15,567 bases of DNA from an uncultured Lachnospiraceae bacterium (GTDB taxonomy: Bacteria > Bacillota > Clostridia > Lachnospirales > Lachnospiraceae): NCBI GenBank assembly GCA_902797565.1, contig CADBTO010000354.1, positions 1 through 15,567 on the forward strand, given 5' to 3'. This document shows, one piece after another, positions 1-9,502 of the stretch. The first letter of the stretch is position 1, and each line of letters opens with the position of its first letter. A program made the position numbers and the translations under genes. The notes beneath the pieces were generated by a model that searched no databases, was not told the DNA's origin, and saw only the letters and a program-made list of their open reading frames with translations.

Positions 1-2713
<2,713 letters not shown>

Positions 2714-2716
2714 TCC

Positions 2717-3622
2717 GTGAAAAAAACAGGAACGATCGAAGAACAAACGGTCATCGACTTCAGCGATGATGAAAGCCTGGCGAAAGATGCCAGCGGATTC
2801 GGAGAAAATGGGAAAAAACAGAAAAAGCACATGGTCCACAAAGAAGATGCCGCAGTGCCCGAAGTGGTCCAACGCCTTCTGAACGTGCTGTCTTTCCTGC
2901 TGATCGCGGGGCTTTTGGCTGGATTTGGCTACTTTGCCGTCCAGCGGAATGAATCGATTGCCGCACACCGCCGCGCCCTGAAAAAAGATGCGGAAAAAAT
3001 GGCAAAGCGGCTTTCCGGTGACTCGAAAAAGGACAAGACGAACGAGAACGCAGATGGATCCACCGATCCTGATACCGGATCCAGCGAATTTTCTGAAGCA
3101 ACGAAGACCACCGTCTCCCAGATGACACAGGCACAGAAAATTTATCAGATCCTTGCCACAACACCGGAAGCATTGACAGGTGCCGGGAAAGTGACCGCAG
3201 CAGGCAGCGCGACCCAGGCGGCGATTACTTCCAAGCCGGTTGGCGGGATCATATACAAGCTGGAAAACCTTCGGGACACATACCATTCCGGTGCGATGGC
3301 AAGCAACACACGGCGCTATTACAGCGCAATCGGGGCACCGGTGCCTTTTCTGGGTGCAAGTGCTGATTGCAGCAGTATCCTGGGGACTTCCGGCATTACA
3401 CTTTTGTCGGAAACGCCGGAAACCTATACCGCGCAGGAGATTGTTTCTGCCATGTCCGGCGAAGGCTTTGCGGATACCGCGCTCTCGACCGTCAAAATGC
3501 TGTTTTTCACAGAAGACCTGCAGGGCAGCTATGACGCGGTCAGCGCCGCGCTTGCCGGCGGCAGCATCACGGAAGAGGCTTTGTCCAACCGGGTTATGCA
3601 GATTATTGAATCAAAGAATTGA
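2717..3622 (+). CDS. Membrane-anchored, catalytically incomplete GH3-like (NagZ-type) protein
   Basis: A 301-residue protein with a charged cytoplasmic head (1-50), one membrane segment (about 54-75), a polar Lys/Asp/Ser/Thr-rich stalk (about 80-130) and an outer domain. The outer domain resembles the N-terminal domain of GH3 beta-N-acetylhexosaminidases in two pieces. Residues 137-212 (QAQKIYQIL, TPEALTG, VGGIIYKLENL, SNTRRYYS, PVPFLG) match the barrel's first part. Residues about 254-300 (MLFFTEDLQGSYDAV, GSITEEALSNRVMQII) match its last part. What normally lies between is gone: I find no VDEEGG-type segment, no KHFPGHG-type acid/base loop and no TD nucleophile loop. The other frames do not encode these motifs, so a simple frameshift does not explain the loss. 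It is probably a pseudoenzyme with a structural or binding role outside the membrane; the function is unknown. The GTG start at 2717 has AGAGG at 2704-2708, and its end runs into the Shine-Dalgarno of the next gene. Confidence 0.68.
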   Translation: MKKTGTIEEQTVIDFSDDESLAKDASGFGENGKKQKKHMVHKEDAAVPEVVQRLLNVLSFLLIAGLLAGFGYFAVQRNESIAAHRRALKKDAEKMAKRLSGDSKKDKTNENADGSTDPDTGSSEFSEATKTTVSQMTQAQKIYQILATTPEALTGAGKVTAAGSATQAAITSKPVGGIIYKLENLRDTYHSGAMASNTRRYYSAIGAPVPFLGASADCSSILGTSGITLLSETPETYTAQEIVSAMSGEGFADTALSTVKMLFFTEDLQGSYDAVSAALAGGSITEEALSNRVMQIIESKN

Positions 3623-3639
3623 AAGGAGTGTCGCTTGTT

Positions 3640-5073
3640 ATGTGGTCGATTGCGAATTTGAAAAACCGCGGAAAGACTGCGATGAAACGGAATTATTGGA
3701 AGGTGTTCCTGATCTGCCTGGTGCTTTGTGTAATCGGTGAAGCGCCGGGGATCAGCACTGCGCTTTCCAGCTATTTCCAGGCAATCGTACGGGTTGGTGA
3801 TTCTTCAAAGAAAACAACATCAAATCCGGATTTTCGAAATGAACACAGAATGTCCCATCGTCATAGTAACGTGAAACGTACCACCCTGGACTACGATGAA
3901 CTGGATGATTTTGATTCGTTTTTTGGATCATTTGATCGGGAATACGGAGAGGCATCGCCGTTCTCAGGCGGAAGGAGCTTTGAGGCGCGCGATCGCTACG
4001 ACAACAGGATCGGGGAGCTTTTTTCGCAGCTCCGCCCCTACATCGTATTCATCATGCTGGTCTGCATCCTGGCAATCGCGTTTGCACTGGCCATCCATAT
4101 CCTGGTATACCGCCCGATTTCAGTGGGCTGCAGGCGCTTTTTGATGAAGAACCAGGAAGAAAACGCAAAGATTTCAGAACTGGCGTTTCCCTTTGACAAT
4201 AACTACCTGAATGTGGTCAAGGTCATGTTTTTCCGGGATCTGTACACCTTCCTCTGGACCCTGCTGTTTATCATTCCGGGTATTATCAAAAATTATGAAT
4301 ACCGGATGGTTCCGTACCTGCTTGCAGAAAACCCGAATATCAGCAAGGAAGAAGCGTTTGCGGTCAGCAAGCGGCTGATGGATGGGGACAAGCTGCATGC
4401 ATTCCTGCTGGATCTTTCGTTTATTGGCTGGCATATCCTGGGGGCGTTTTCCATCGGACTCGTAGACGTGTTCTATACGAATCCTTATGAAGCTTCTACG
4501 GATGCCACGCTCTTTGAAGCACTGAAATACCTGAAGTTTGGGCCGGGCGCAGGAATGGACCAGACTGGCGGGATGCCCTCTGCACCGTCTGCACCGGATC
4601 CATTCGCAGATCCCTATACCGCAGCACGGCAGGCAGATCCGTTCACGGCAGGGCCGGCAACGCAGGGACAGGCAGACCCGTTTATGGCAGGACAAGCAAC
4701 GCAGGGACAGGCTGCAGATCCTTTTACGGCTGGGCAATCCGTCCAGATGCCGGCCGCAGATCCTTTTACGGCGGGACAAGCGGCACAGGGGCAGGCCTCA
4801 GACCCGTTTATGACAGGGCAGGCGACGCAGAGACAAGCTGCTGACCCGTTTACGGCAGGGCAAGCGGCACAGGGGCAGGCCGCTGACCCGTTTATGGCAA
4901 GGCAAGCGGCACAGGGACAGACCGCTGACCCGTTTACAGCGGGACAACCGGCACAGATGCCGCCTGCTTCTCCATTTGCGGCAGGACAAACGGCACAGAC
5001 GACCGAACAGAACACTGCTTCTTCGAATACGGCGGGAACAGCAGTAGATGATGATGCATTTGAAGAAGAATAG
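3640..5073 (+). CDS. DUF975 family integral membrane protein with tandem-repeat tail
   Basis: A 477-residue membrane protein of the DUF975 family, whose function is not established. Recognisable features are the MWSIANLKNRGKTAMKRNYW opening, LLFIIPGIIKNYEYRMVPYL, NPNISKEEAF, SKRLMDGDK and LSFIGWHILGAFSIGL. Membrane segments lie at about 21-42, 134-157, 201-215 and 256-275. A polar, partly acidic loop at about 45-130 separates the first two. After the family core ends near 300, a Pro/Ala/Gln-rich tail of about 175 residues carries tandem DPF-containing repeats (see the repeat entry) and ends in an acidic stretch. The ATG at 3640 is chosen because AAAGGAG at 3622-3628 sits 11 bases before it and the family opening begins there. 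A TTG at 3619 in the same frame lies upstream of that ribosome site. It follows the GH3-like gene directly and precedes a strong terminator. Confidence 0.85.
   Translation: MWSIANLKNRGKTAMKRNYWKVFLICLVLCVIGEAPGISTALSSYFQAIVRVGDSSKKTTSNPDFRNEHRMSHRHSNVKRTTLDYDELDDFDSFFGSFDREYGEASPFSGGRSFEARDRYDNRIGELFSQLRPYIVFIMLVCILAIAFALAIHILVYRPISVGCRRFLMKNQEENAKISELAFPFDNNYLNVVKVMFFRDLYTFLWTLLFIIPGIIKNYEYRMVPYLLAENPNISKEEAFAVSKRLMDGDKLHAFLLDLSFIGWHILGAFSIGLVDVFYTNPYEASTDATLFEALKYLKFGPGAGMDQTGGMPSAPSAPDPFADPYTAARQADPFTAGPATQGQADPFMAGQATQGQAADPFTAGQSVQMPAADPFTAGQAAQGQASDPFMTGQATQRQAADPFTAGQAAQGQAADPFMARQAAQGQTADPFTAGQPAQMPPASPFAAGQTAQTTEQNTASSNTAGTAVDDDAFEEE
4597..4998 (+). repeat. 42-base tandem repeat array coding for 14-residue DPF repeats
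   Basis: Within the 3' part of the DUF975 gene there are ten head-to-tail units with consensus near DPFTAGQAAQGQAA. Units begin at 4597, 4636, 4675, 4717, 4759, 4801, 4843, 4885, 4927 and 4969. The first two are 39 bases and the rest keep exact 42-base spacing. The first (DPFADPYTAARQA) and last (SPFAAGQTAQ) are the most diverged. DPF[T/M]AGQ is nearly invariant, and the second half alternates between AQGQ, TQGQ/TQRQ and VQMP/AQMP. All units stay in frame. Such an array can change unit number by slippage or recombination without breaking the protein. Confidence 0.92.
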
Positions 5074-5089
5074 AAATCAATATAGAAAG

Positions 5090-5120
5090 AAAACCTCCCG
5101 GTGATCCACCGGGAGGTTTT
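5090..5120. terminator. Bidirectional rho-independent terminator between DUF975 gene and argG
   Basis: A perfect 14-base-pair stem, AAAACCTCCCGGTG (5090-5103) pairing with 5107-5120, closes over a 3-base loop ATC. The GC-rich core is flanked by A's on the left and T's on the right, so the hairpin is followed by a U-run on either strand. It lies between the stops of two convergent genes (5073 plus, 5141 minus) and can end both transcripts. Confidence 0.93.
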
Positions 5121-5140
5121 CTTTGCAGCAACCGCATGCA

Positions 5141-6361
5141 TTATTTATTTTTTTCTGCTTCCGCCAGTTTCATCGCACGGACTTTGAGCGGCAGCCCAAA
5201 GAGGGTAATGAAGCCTTCCGCGTCGTGGTGGTCATAAAGGTCTCCGGTCGTGAAGCTTGCCAGGGATTCGCTGTAAAGCGAATACGGAGAGCTTTCGCCT
5301 GCCTTGATGATGTTCCCTTTGTACAGCTTGAATTTGACTTCGCCGGTCACATATTTCTGTGTGCTTTCCACAAATGCGCAGAGCGCTTCCTGGAGCGGCG
5401 TAAACCATTTCCCTTCGTATACCAGCTGTGCCAGACGATTTCCAAGGTCTTTTTTAACCGCCATCGTATCACGATCCAGAACCAGTTCTTCAAGCTGGTC
5501 GTGCGCCTCCATCAGGATGGTGCCGCCAGGCGTTTCATAGACGTCGCGGCTCTTCATTCCTACCACACGGTTTTCTACGATGTCTATGATGCCGATGCCG
5601 TGCTTGCCGCCCAGGCGATTGAGCTCCCGGATGATGTCCGCCACTTTCATTTCCTTGCCATTGACGGATTTCGGTACGCCCTTTTCAAACGTCATCGTGA
5701 CATATTCGCCCTCATCCGGCGCTTTTTCCGGAGAAACGCCCAGCACCAGAAGATGGTCATAATCCGGCTCCTGCGCAGGATCTTCCAGTTCCAGCCCTTC
5801 GTGGCGGATATGCCAGAGGTTGCGGTCACGGCTGGAGCTCTGATCCACAGAAAACGGCAGGTCGATGCCGTGCTCGCGGCAGTATGCGATCTCTGATTCA
5901 CGGGAATCCATCGTCCATTTATCGTCCCGCCATGCAGCAATGATCTTGAGATCCGGTGCCAGCGCCTTGATCCCGAGCTCGAAACGGATCTGGTCGTTGC
6001 CCTTGCCGGTTGCGCCGTGGCAGATCGCCGTTGCGCCTTCCCGCCGTGCGACTTCTACCAGACGCTTGGCGATGCCGGGACGCGCCATGGAAGTACCCAG
6101 CAGGTATTTATTCTCATAGACCGCACCCGCCTGGACACAGGGCATGATATATTCCTCGCAGAATTCGTCCGTGATGTCCTCGATATAAAGCTTCGCGGCA
6201 CCGCTCGCTTTCGCGCGCTCCTCAAGGCCGTCCAGCTCATCGCCCTGCCCGCAGTCGATGCAGCAGCAGATGACCTCATAGCCATAATTCTCCTTCAGCC
6301 AGGGGATGATTGCCGTGGTATCCAGACCGCCGGAATATGCCAGTACTACTTTCTCGCTCAT
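5141..6361 (-). CDS. argG: Argininosuccinate synthase
   Basis: Joins citrulline and aspartate with ATP to give argininosuccinate, the next-to-last step of arginine synthesis; cytoplasmic. The 406-residue product fits the usual bacterial size of about 400. Motifs in order are the ATP-pyrophosphatase loop AYSGGLDT (8-15), YLLGTSMARP (87-96), GATGKGNDQIRFE (116-128) and SRDRNLWHIRHEG. The frame stays open for 66 more codons upstream, but that stretch is A/T-rich, resembles nothing in ArgG, and includes the likely promoter. The start at 6361 is chosen because family homology begins at MSEKVVLAYSGG and AAAGGA (complement of 6371-6376) lies 9 bases before it. It is transcribed divergently from argC and ends at the shared terminator. 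Three cysteines in a row (VICCCIDCGQG, 30-40) are a small oddity. Confidence 0.96.
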   Translation of the reverse strand: MSEKVVLAYSGGLDTTAIIPWLKENYGYEVICCCIDCGQGDELDGLEERAKASGAAKLYIEDITDEFCEEYIMPCVQAGAVYENKYLLGTSMARPGIAKRLVEVARREGATAICHGATGKGNDQIRFELGIKALAPDLKIIAAWRDDKWTMDSRESEIAYCREHGIDLPFSVDQSSSRDRNLWHIRHEGLELEDPAQEPDYDHLLVLGVSPEKAPDEGEYVTMTFEKGVPKSVNGKEMKVADIIRELNRLGGKHGIGIIDIVENRVVGMKSRDVYETPGGTILMEAHDQLEELVLDRDTMAVKKDLGNRLAQLVYEGKWFTPLQEALCAFVESTQKYVTGEVKFKLYKGNIIKAGESSPYSLYSESLASFTTGDLYDHHDAEGFITLFGLPLKVRAMKLAEAEKNK

Positions 6362-6409
6362 AATCTTTTTTCCTTTCTGATTTTTTAGAACAATAAAAAT
6401 CCGCCTTCC

Positions 6410-6438
6410 ATAATAAACGATTCCTGTGATGAATGCAA
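6410..6438 (-). promoter_or_regulatory. Candidate sigma-A promoter of argG
   Basis: On the minus strand, -35 TTGCAT (complement of 6433-6438) and -10 TATTAT (complement of 6410-6415) are separated by exactly 17 bases. The -10 differs from TATAAT at one position; the -35 keeps TTG. It would give a leader of roughly 40 bases before the argG ATG. Its position and spacing support it, but there is no experimental evidence. Confidence 0.6.
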
Positions 6439-6566
6439 GGGGCAAACCATCAAAAACAACAAAGAAAAAAACATGAAAAAACCATGAAGAAGACGATAGA
6501 AATAAAAACCAAAAATTAAAACACAAAATTTCCAAAAAAACAGTAGCACCCGTTCCCAAAAAGGTG
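6439..6566. other. A-tract-rich spacer between the divergent argG and argC promoters
   Basis: No gene is visible here. The plus strand is very A-rich, with runs of four to seven A's at 6452-6456, 6465-6471, 6476-6481, 6504-6508, 6511-6515, 6518-6521, 6525-6528 and 6534-6540. Several are spaced near one helical turn, so the DNA may be curved or may act as an UP-element-like region for either promoter. No T-box, riboswitch fold or attenuator is evident by eye. Confidence 0.5.
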
Positions 6567-6587
6567 TATACTATGTTTTTCTATAGT
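6567..6587 (+). promoter_or_regulatory. Candidate argC operon promoter -10 and overlapping dyad
   Basis: TATACT at 6567-6572 is a good -10, directly preceded by TG. No convincing -35 lies 16-18 bases upstream (TAGCAC at 6544-6549 is poor). An 18-base dyad, ACTATGTTTTTCTATAGT (6570-6587), begins inside the -10 and sits between it and the argC ribosome site. That is a typical operator position, and its length equals that of an ARG box, but the match to the known ArgR/AhrC consensus is weak. Confidence 0.4.
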
Positions 6588-6591
6588 TATG

Positions 6592-6610
6592 AAGGAGGTA
6601 TCTAGGTTTG
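6592..6610 (+). promoter_or_regulatory. Strong ribosome binding site fixing a TTG start for argC
   Basis: AAGGAGGT at 6592-6599 is a near-perfect Shine-Dalgarno, 8 bases before TTG at 6608. No in-frame ATG or GTG lies before the Rossmann motif that begins at codon 8, so the TTG is the only sensible start. Confidence 0.85.
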
Positions 6611-7657
6611 GACACGATCAAAGCGAGTATCATTGGAGCGACGGGCTATGCAGGAGCGGAACTGGCGCGGCTGCTCCTGGGACATCCACAGGTGACCCTG
6701 CTGGAATATGGCAGCAAAAGCTATGCCGGGCAGCCATTTGCCGGAATTTACGGGAATCTGCGCTCGTTTGTCAGGGAGGATTGCAGTGCTCCGGAACTGG
6801 ACCAGATGGCGGAAGAAGCGGATGTGGTCTTCACGGCTACGCCCCAGGGCTATCTCTCCGGCATCCTGACCGAAGACGTCTTAAACAAGACGAAAGTCAT
6901 CGACCTTTCCGCGGACTATCGGATCAAAGATGTCCAGACCTACGAGGCATGGTATCAGATCTCGCACAAAAGCCCGCAGCTCATCCAGGAAGCAGTCTAC
7001 GGGCTGTGCGAAATCAACCGGGAGAAGATCCGGCCTGCGCGGGTCATTGCAAATCCCGGCTGCTACACAACATGCTCGATGCTGTCCGCATATCCGCTGG
7101 TTGCAGAAAAGCTGATCCGCCCGGAAACACTGGTCATCGACGCAAAGAGCGGTACCAGCGGGGCAGGCAGGGGCGCAAAAACAGCGAACCTTTACTGCGA
7201 GGTCAATGAAAGCATGAAAGCCTATGGCGTTGCGCGCCACCGGCATACACCGGAGATCGAAGAGCAGCTGTCCTACGCGGCAGGCAAGGACGTGGTCATC
7301 AGCTTCACCCCCCACCTGGCGCCGATGAACCGGGGAATCCTGGTCACGGCATATGCCTCCCTGGCAGATGAAACAATTGGCCGCAGCCAGATTGAAGCTG
7401 CGTATGAAAAATATTTCGGCAGCGAATACTTTATCCGGCTTTTGCCGGAAGGCGTCTGCCCGGAAACAAGATGGGTGGAAGGCTCGAATTTCGTGGATAT
7501 CGGTTTCGTGGTCGATCCACGGACGAAGCGGGTCGTGATTATGGCAGCACTGGACAACCTGGTCAAGGGCGCCGCCGGGCAGGCCGTCCAGAACATGAAC
7601 CTGCTGTTTGGTTTTGCGGAAAACGCAGGGCTTCAGGCCGTACCGCTGTTCCCGTAA
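6608..7657 (+). CDS. argC: N-acetyl-gamma-glutamyl-phosphate reductase
   Basis: NADPH-dependent reduction of N-acetylglutamyl phosphate to the semialdehyde, the third step of ornithine synthesis; cytoplasmic. The 349-residue length is normal. SIIGATGYAGAELARLL at 7-23 is the nucleotide-binding loop. The catalytic cysteine is C152 in NPGCYTT, SGTSGAGRGA follows at about 181-190, and the histidines of RHRHTPEIEEQL are at 211-213. First gene of the plus-strand arginine run, starting with TTG. The next gene starts 36 bases after its stop with its own ribosome site. Divergent from argG, with which it shares the control region. Confidence 0.96.
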   Translation: MDTIKASIIGATGYAGAELARLLLGHPQVTLLEYGSKSYAGQPFAGIYGNLRSFVREDCSAPELDQMAEEADVVFTATPQGYLSGILTEDVLNKTKVIDLSADYRIKDVQTYEAWYQISHKSPQLIQEAVYGLCEINREKIRPARVIANPGCYTTCSMLSAYPLVAEKLIRPETLVIDAKSGTSGAGRGAKTANLYCEVNESMKAYGVARHRHTPEIEEQLSYAAGKDVVISFTPHLAPMNRGILVTAYASLADETIGRSQIEAAYEKYFGSEYFIRLLPEGVCPETRWVEGSNFVDIGFVVDPRTKRVVIMAALDNLVKGAAGQAVQNMNLLFGFAENAGLQAVPLFP

Positions 7658-7693
7658 TACCAGCTGCCGGCTGCGCAAAGGAGTTCTTAAATC

Positions 7694-8179
7694 ATGAAAG
7701 AAGAAAACGGCCAGGACATCAAAATTCCTGGCATACAAGTCCGTACCATGGAACTTGCGGATTATGAAAAGGTCTACGCCCTCTGGAAGTCCATCAAGGG
7801 TTTCGGCATCCGCAGCATTGATGATTCGAAAGAAGGCGTGGAAAAATTTCTGCTCCGGAATCCCGGAATATCCGTTGTTGCGGAACTAGAGGGTGAAATC
7901 CTGGGTTCCATCCTCTGTGGACATGACGGCAGAACCGCGTCGTTCTACCATGTCTGCGTCCGGACGCAGTACCGGCGGCAGGGCATTGGCAAACGGCTGG
8001 TGGGCGAGGCGATGCAGCGGCTCCGTGCCGAAGGCATCAACAAGATCTCCCTGGTCGCATTCGCCCACAACACGGCTGGAAACGAATTTTGGAACGAAGA
8101 AGGGTGGACGCTGCGCACGGACTATAATTGCTATGATTTCTACCTGAACGAAAAAAATATCACCAGATTTATGAGTTAG
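7694..8179 (+). CDS. GNAT family N-acetyltransferase in the arginine operon
   Basis: A 161-residue single-domain GNAT acetyltransferase. The acetyl-CoA loop is RRQGIGKRL (94-102), preceded by the motif A strand YHVCV (85-89) and followed by KISLVAFAHNTAGNEFW (117-133), the usual C-terminal part of the fold. Substrate is not given by sequence. It lies between argC and argJ in the same direction, with AAAGGAG at 7677-7683 and a 10-base spacer to its ATG. Its size and placement make a GNAT-only N-acetylglutamate synthase possible, as known for the short ArgA of Mycobacterium tuberculosis (Rv2747). It could equally be a RimI/YpeA-like acetylase that happens to travel with the operon. There is no amino-acid-kinase domain as in E. 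coli ArgA. The GNAT call is firm; the substrate is inference. Confidence 0.88.
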   Translation: MKEENGQDIKIPGIQVRTMELADYEKVYALWKSIKGFGIRSIDDSKEGVEKFLLRNPGISVVAELEGEILGSILCGHDGRTASFYHVCVRTQYRRQGIGKRLVGEAMQRLRAEGINKISLVAFAHNTAGNEFWNEEGWTLRTDYNCYDFYLNEKNITRFMS

Positions 8180-8236
8180 CGAAGCGGCGTAATCCTCGCA
8201 CGAGAGCGTGTTTCGCACAAAAAGGAGTGTTCGATC

Positions 8237-9499
8237 ATGCAGATCAATCTTACAGAAATCCCTGGCGGGGCAACCGCTGCAGAGGGGTTTTCGGCGGCTG
8301 CATTTGCAGCCGGAATCAAATATGAAGGCCGGGACGATATGGGGCTGTTGTTTGCAGACAAGGTCTGTGCGGCTGCTGCCACCTATACATCCAACCGTGT
8401 CAAGGCTGCACCGGTGCTCTATGACGCTGGGATTGTGGGCAGCACGTCCGGCGGAAGCGCCCGCGCGATCATTGTCAACGCGGGCATTGCAAATGCCTGC
8501 ACCGGTGAAGAAGGCATGCGGCTATGCCGCGCCACTGCAGAAGCTGCTGCACGGGAACTTTCGATCAAAGCAGAGGAAGTGCTGGTCGCTTCGACCGGCG
8601 TGATCGGGATGCAGCTGCCCCAGGAGAAGCTGGAAGCCGGTGCTGCGGCACTGGCAAAGCGCCTGGAGCCAGGCATTGAAGCCGGAAACCGGCTGGTCCG
8701 CGCGATGATGACGACCGATACCTTCCCCAAGGAAGCAGCTGTATCCTATGAGGTAAACGGCAGGAAGGCCACCATCGGCGGCTGTTCCAAAGGCTCCGGC
8801 ATGATCAATCCAAATATGTGCACGATGCTCTCATTTATTACCGGCAATCCGTGCCTCCCGCCGCTCCTGCTGCAAAAAGGGCTGCATGCGGCGGTGTCCA
8901 GGTCCTTTAACCGGGTCTGTGTGGATGGAGACACGTCCACCAATGACACCTGCATTTTCCTGTCCAATGCAGATCCGGAAATTTATGAACAGATGCCCGC
9001 AGACCAGCAGCAGCAGGAATACCAGGCCTATGTGGAGGCACTCACGATTGTCTGCCAAAAACTTGCAAAGATGATGGCAAGGGACGGAGAGGGCGCGACA
9101 AAGTTCTTTGGCTGCCGCGTGCTCCACGCAAAAGACCGGGAAACAGCGGAACGGCTTTCGGATTCCGTTATTGCATCCCCGCTCTGCAAAACAGCGGTAT
9201 ATGGCAGCGACGCGAACTGGGGGCGTTTCCTATGTGCGATGGGATATGCCGGCGCAGCGTTTGATCCGGAAAAGACGGATGTGGTGATTGAAAGCAGCAA
9301 AGGCAGCCTGCAGCTTGTGAAAGGCGGGCAGGCAGCGGATTACAGTGAGGAAGAGGCAACCGCCATCCTTTCGGAAGAATCGATCTGGGTCATCTGCGAC
9401 CTGCACCAGGCGGAAGGGGAAGACGGCTGCTCCGGCGAGAGTTATGGCTGTGACCTGACCTATGATTATGTAAAGATCAACGGGGATTATAGGAGTTAA
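8237..9499 (+). CDS. argJ: Ornithine acetyltransferase / N-acetylglutamate synthase
   Basis: Moves the acetyl group from N-acetylornithine to glutamate, closing the acetyl cycle; bifunctional forms also use acetyl-CoA. The 420-residue precursor normally cuts itself into two chains. The nucleophile is T196 in GSGMINPNMCTMLSF, so cleavage would fall between C195 and T196, where most family members have Ala-Thr. STGVIG (119-124, oxyanion region), K185 in CSKGSG, VDGDTSTND, GEGATKF and the C-terminal YVKINGDYRS are present. After the nucleophile the segment reads FITGNPCLPP, where FITTDA is usual. ATG at 8237 has AAAGGAG at 8221-8227. argB follows 3 bases after the stop. Whether it is bifunctional cannot be read from sequence. 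Confidence 0.95.
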   Translation: MQINLTEIPGGATAAEGFSAAAFAAGIKYEGRDDMGLLFADKVCAAAATYTSNRVKAAPVLYDAGIVGSTSGGSARAIIVNAGIANACTGEEGMRLCRATAEAAARELSIKAEEVLVASTGVIGMQLPQEKLEAGAAALAKRLEPGIEAGNRLVRAMMTTDTFPKEAAVSYEVNGRKATIGGCSKGSGMINPNMCTMLSFITGNPCLPPLLLQKGLHAAVSRSFNRVCVDGDTSTNDTCIFLSNADPEIYEQMPADQQQQEYQAYVEALTIVCQKLAKMMARDGEGATKFFGCRVLHAKDRETAERLSDSVIASPLCKTAVYGSDANWGRFLCAMGYAGAAFDPEKTDVVIESSKGSLQLVKGGQAADYSEEEATAILSEESIWVICDLHQAEGEDGCSGESYGCDLTYDYVKINGDYRS

Positions 9500-9502
9500 A
9501 TT

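Noticed and set aside
3619..3639. TTG start for the DUF975 gene at 3619
   Set aside because: It lies before the AAAGGAG that serves the ATG at 3640, and family similarity begins at the ATG.
3240..3740. Alternative frame over the 3' half of the GH3-like gene as evidence for a frameshift
   Set aside because: The alternative frame carries no GH3 motif (no VDEEGG, no KHFPGHG), so a frameshift does not restore the missing catalytic parts.
4597..4998. CRISPR-like array
   Set aside because: The repeats are contiguous, in frame and lack unique spacers; they code for protein.
4614..5141. Cysteine-rich open frames opposite the DUF975 repeat tail
   Set aside because: Their regular Cys-Pro-Ala-Val-Asn-Gly pattern is only the reverse reading of the 42-base repeats.
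6362..6559. N-terminal extension of argG by 66 codons on the minus strand
   Set aside because: The translated stretch is Phe/Leu/Ser-rich from A/T-rich DNA, has no ArgG homology, and overlaps the likely argG promoter. The 6361 start has a good ribosome site.
6439..6607. T-box or riboswitch leader before argC
   Set aside because: The distance from the likely -10 to the start is about 35 bases, with no stem-loops or T-box motif visible.
7658..7676. Short inverted repeat CAGC/GCTG after argC
   Set aside because: Four base pairs with no following T-run; probably chance.
8194..8218. Small hairpin CACG-AGAG-CGTG and repeated TCGCAC before argJ
   Set aside because: Only four base pairs, with no U-run; too weak for a terminator or regulatory claim.
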